Shown here one piece after another: positions 5,670 to 7,255 of a stretch of 7,255 nucleotides of DNA; position 1 is the first letter of the stretch; each line of letters starts with the position of its first letter. The translations under genes and the position numbers were made by a program. The stretch covers positions 1-7,255 of the forward strand of contig CALLKE010000269.1 in the NCBI GenBank assembly GCA_938008555.1. Reading direction: 5' to 3'. This stretch comes from an uncultured Pedobacter sp. GTDB taxonomy: Bacteria; Bacteroidota; Bacteroidia; Sphingobacteriales; Sphingobacteriaceae. The notes beneath the pieces are model-generated. The model did no database searches, was not told the origin of the DNA, and was given only the letters and a program-made list of their open reading frames with translations.

Positions 5670-6671
5670 TTATACCGTAAGTTTTACAAGTACTCCCGGA
5701 CGATGACACATTGGCAGCGGATTAGATTGAGTGTGCAAATCCGTACCACGATCAAAGCGTCTTGGCTCTTGTTTGGCGTAAAGCGGTTGCCCCAAGGTGT
5801 TGACGGTTTCGTTAAAATCAGCCGGTGCAAAATAGGTTGAGAAAGTCTCAGCAGTACCTAGCGGAAAACAATGTGCTGTATCTTGGGCAATAAAGCGTCT
5901 GACGTTGCCATCAGGATCGGTTGCTTGGCCGCGATATTCTTCAAAAGTGATGCCACCAAAAGTAAATCCTGAGCGCATATCATTGCGTAGTGCTGCACCT
6001 TCTTGCCACCTGTCATAGGCTTCTTTGACTTTGGCATGTGAGGTTAAAGCATCAAAAAATTCAGGGCTGACCAATGCATGAACGCCGGTCATGAATTCAC
6101 CGCGCAGGTTATCTTCAATGTGGCGTAAAACTTCAATGCATTTTCGTTTAACATCAGTGCCGGCTGTGCCTAAGGCAAAGCTTACAACTTTCGGCGTGAT
6201 TTCAAATTCGTTATAGAGGTTCACAAGCTCTGTACCATCTGCATCTAAAATAATGCCTTTCAATGCGCCCATTCGAAGGTGTTCTAAGGTAATGGCATGT
6301 TTGTTACGCATAGATTGCAGGTGATCGGTAATAACACTGGCAATCGCTTGCAACTCATTTTCAGTACCAAAAGCACGGATACCTTGAACTTCTTCTGGCA
6401 GCACCACATCATCATGGGGGATATGTGGAATGGTAAAGGTTCTGACTTTTCGTTTATCGCGTTTACCAACAGTACCCGGCGCACCTGGGCTTGCCGTTGG
6501 CAATAAGCTCAACACGCCATTGCGCTCTTCAATAGCAATATGCCTAAAGCGTACCGATTTAGAGGGAAATAATGCTAACGATTCAGTGCGGCCATACGTG
6601 TTTGGCAATAAATTAATGGAAGCCGTTAATGCCGCCATGTTAAATGCCGGATGTGAAAATGGATTTTGCAT
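5670..6671 (-). CDS. E: Major capsid protein, lambda gpE family (333 aa)
   Basis: This protein forms the icosahedral head shell. It belongs to the Phage_cap_E family: N-terminal AFNMAALTASINLLPNTYGR (9-28), RFRHIAIEERNGVLSLLPTA (41-60), a basic stretch KRDKRKVRTFTIPHIPHDD (70-88), VLPEEVQGIRAFG (90-102), HLRMGALKGIILDADGTEL (131-149), and a C-terminal half with GVHALVSPEFFDALTSH and YRGQATDPDGNVRRFIAQ. Its length is close to lambda gpE (341). The ATG at 6671 follows the decoration gene by three bases, and AAAGGGG within the end of that gene supplies the ribosome binding site. The neighbouring decoration gene and upstream protease-like gene complete the lambda C-D-E order. No FI-like packaging gene follows it. 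Confidence 0.96.
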   Translation of the reverse strand: MQNPFSHPAFNMAALTASINLLPNTYGRTESLALFPSKSVRFRHIAIEERNGVLSLLPTASPGAPGTVGKRDKRKVRTFTIPHIPHDDVVLPEEVQGIRAFGTENELQAIASVITDHLQSMRNKHAITLEHLRMGALKGIILDADGTELVNLYNEFEITPKVVSFALGTAGTDVKRKCIEVLRHIEDNLRGEFMTGVHALVSPEFFDALTSHAKVKEAYDRWQEGAALRNDMRSGFTFGGITFEEYRGQATDPDGNVRRFIAQDTAHCFPLGTAETFSTYFAPADFNETVNTLGQPLYAKQEPRRFDRGTDLHTQSNPLPMCHRPGVLVKLTV

Positions 6672-6674
6672 AAA

Positions 6675-7049
6675 TTATACCCCTTTACGAATAATAACGC
6701 CGCGCGCTTCGAGCTGCTTGATAGCTGCGGCTTTTTGTTCAAGCGTGATGGAAGATGGCCAGATAACAGCGTGATCGGCTAATATGGCATCGCGTGTAAC
6801 AATCACAGCTTTAGTGTTGCCACTTGTTGCATCCACCTCGGCAATCAAAGCCCCAAGGGCATTTTGTGTGCCGTCTGTGGCAGCAGGATTTAATGCTTTA
6901 ATCAAATCGGTTTCACTGTCTTGGCCGATAATGACACCAAGGGCTAGTTTTTGCCCCTGAGCTACAGTTATCTCTTCACGGGAATAAAGATTAGGAGCTT
7001 CAAACTTGAGAAGATCTCCTAAATTGTTTTGTTCTATCGCAACGGTCAT
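6675..7049 (-). CDS. D: Head decoration protein, lambda gpD-like (124 aa)
   Basis: A small protein of the HDPD family (lambda gpD, 110 residues), whose trimers bind the expanded capsid and stabilise it against packaged DNA. The N-terminal part has the flexible lead followed by GDLLKFEAPNLYSREEITVAQGQ, with the family's SREEITVAQGQxLxxGxVIG pattern, then LNPAATDGTQNALGALIAEVDA and KAVIVTRDAILADHAV; it ends in LEARGVIIRKGV. I chose the ATG at 7049 because GGAGG (7062-7058) lies eight bases upstream. An upstream in-frame ATG at 7064 would add MEENL, but has no ribosome binding site and would place GGAGG inside the coding region. The gene lies between the protease end and the major capsid gene, as in lambda. 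Confidence 0.92.
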   Translation of the reverse strand: MTVAIEQNNLGDLLKFEAPNLYSREEITVAQGQKLALGVIIGQDSETDLIKALNPAATDGTQNALGALIAEVDATSGNTKAVIVTRDAILADHAVIWPSSITLEQKAAAIKQLEARGVIIRKGV

Positions 7050-7057
7050 AAGGTTTT

Positions 7058-7062
7058 CCTCC
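7058..7062 (-). promoter_or_regulatory. Ribosome binding site deciding the start of the decoration gene
   Basis: GGAGG stands eight bases before the ATG at 7049 and overlaps the competing ATG at 7064, so it supports the shorter form of the decoration protein. Strong initiation here would fit the high copy number of a decoration protein, about one per capsid subunit in lambda. Confidence 0.7.
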
Positions 7063-7064
7063 AT

Positions 7065-7255
7065 TTATGCGGTTAATTTCATGTGACTACGAGCTTTGGC
7101 AGCCTGAATCACCGGGTTTTCTTGGGGTGTCGGTTCAAGACTCACAGTGCTCAAGATTTCAGTACCGGTACGATCAGCCAGCAATTGCATCAGCTGCTCC
7201 CGTGCTTCGTTAACCGGGATATTTTGCTCAAGAAAATCTCCCAGTTTTTCCGGCA
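7065..7255 (-). CDS. C-terminal end of a probable S49-type capsid protease (5' part outside the window)
   Basis: An open frame enters at the right edge and ends with TAA at 7067-7065, giving 62 complete residues: PEKLGDFLEQNIPVNEAREQ at the start, LMQLLADRTGTEILSTVS in the middle, and AAKARSHMKLTA at the end. The helical segment with VNEAREQLMQLLADRTG resembles the variable tail of phage S49 (SppA/ClpP-like) head maturation proteases, the lambda gpC group, where it serves as a scaffold-like region. The catalytic domain is not in the window, so the call rests mainly on position immediately before the decoration and capsid genes. In lambda a scaffold (Nu3) is encoded within the end of C; whether an internal start exists here cannot be judged from this fragment. 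Confidence 0.7.
   Translation of the reverse strand, partial: PEKLGDFLEQNIPVNEAREQLMQLLADRTGTEILSTVSLEPTPQENPVIQAAKARSHMKLTA

Noticed and set aside
6430..6774. Plus-strand open frame of 114 residues across the capsid/decoration boundary
   Set aside because: It is antisense to two well-supported genes and spans their junction; the product has no recognisable pattern.
1..7255. Tailocin (headless phage tail) locus
   Set aside because: Major capsid, decoration and protease-end genes are present and intact where visible, which indicates a phage with a head.

Overview
The window is a dense stretch of a tailed-phage (prophage-type) structural operon. Every supported gene lies on the minus strand, so transcription runs from position 7255 towards position 1. 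Genes abut or overlap by a few bases throughout; the largest gaps are about 30-45 bases. No tRNA, rRNA, IS element, CRISPR array, promoter or factor-independent terminator is visible, so the operon begins and ends outside the window. By eye the DNA is moderately AT-rich. Together with the gene families this suggests a prophage of a Gram-negative bacterium, probably a proteobacterium, but the host cannot be named from this sequence.

Read in the direction of transcription, the right part (7255 to about 4302) is a lambda-type head and neck module. It contains the C-terminal end of what is probably an S49-type capsid protease, a head decoration protein (gpD type), the major capsid protein (gpE family), a small putative head-tail joining protein (gpFII type), a gpZ-type minor tail or neck protein, and an unassigned 173-residue protein in the position of a tail terminator. 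The left part (4315 to about 1185) is a P2-type contractile-tail baseplate module: spike protein V, a separate PAAR tip protein, W (gp25-like), J, and I with a long C-terminal extension. The last part (1152 to 1) holds a conserved phage protein of unknown function and the first 141 residues of a DUF4815-type protein, in the place where P2 has its tail fibre genes H and G. Sheath, tube and tape-measure genes are not present and would be expected beyond position 1; terminase and portal would be expected beyond position 7255.

The genes work together as a virion assembly line. The protease, decoration protein and capsid protein build the head; the FII-, Z- and terminator-like proteins close the neck; V and PAAR form the membrane-piercing spike; W, J and I form the baseplate around it; and the last two proteins probably form the outer baseplate or fibre region that meets the host. 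The presence of capsid genes argues for a phage rather than a headless tailocin. I see no defence system, toxin or other undescribed system. The observations most worth a second look are a hairpin that masks the ribosome binding site of the 227-residue gene, the long extension on gpI, and a possible 12-residue leader peptide before the DUF4815 gene.
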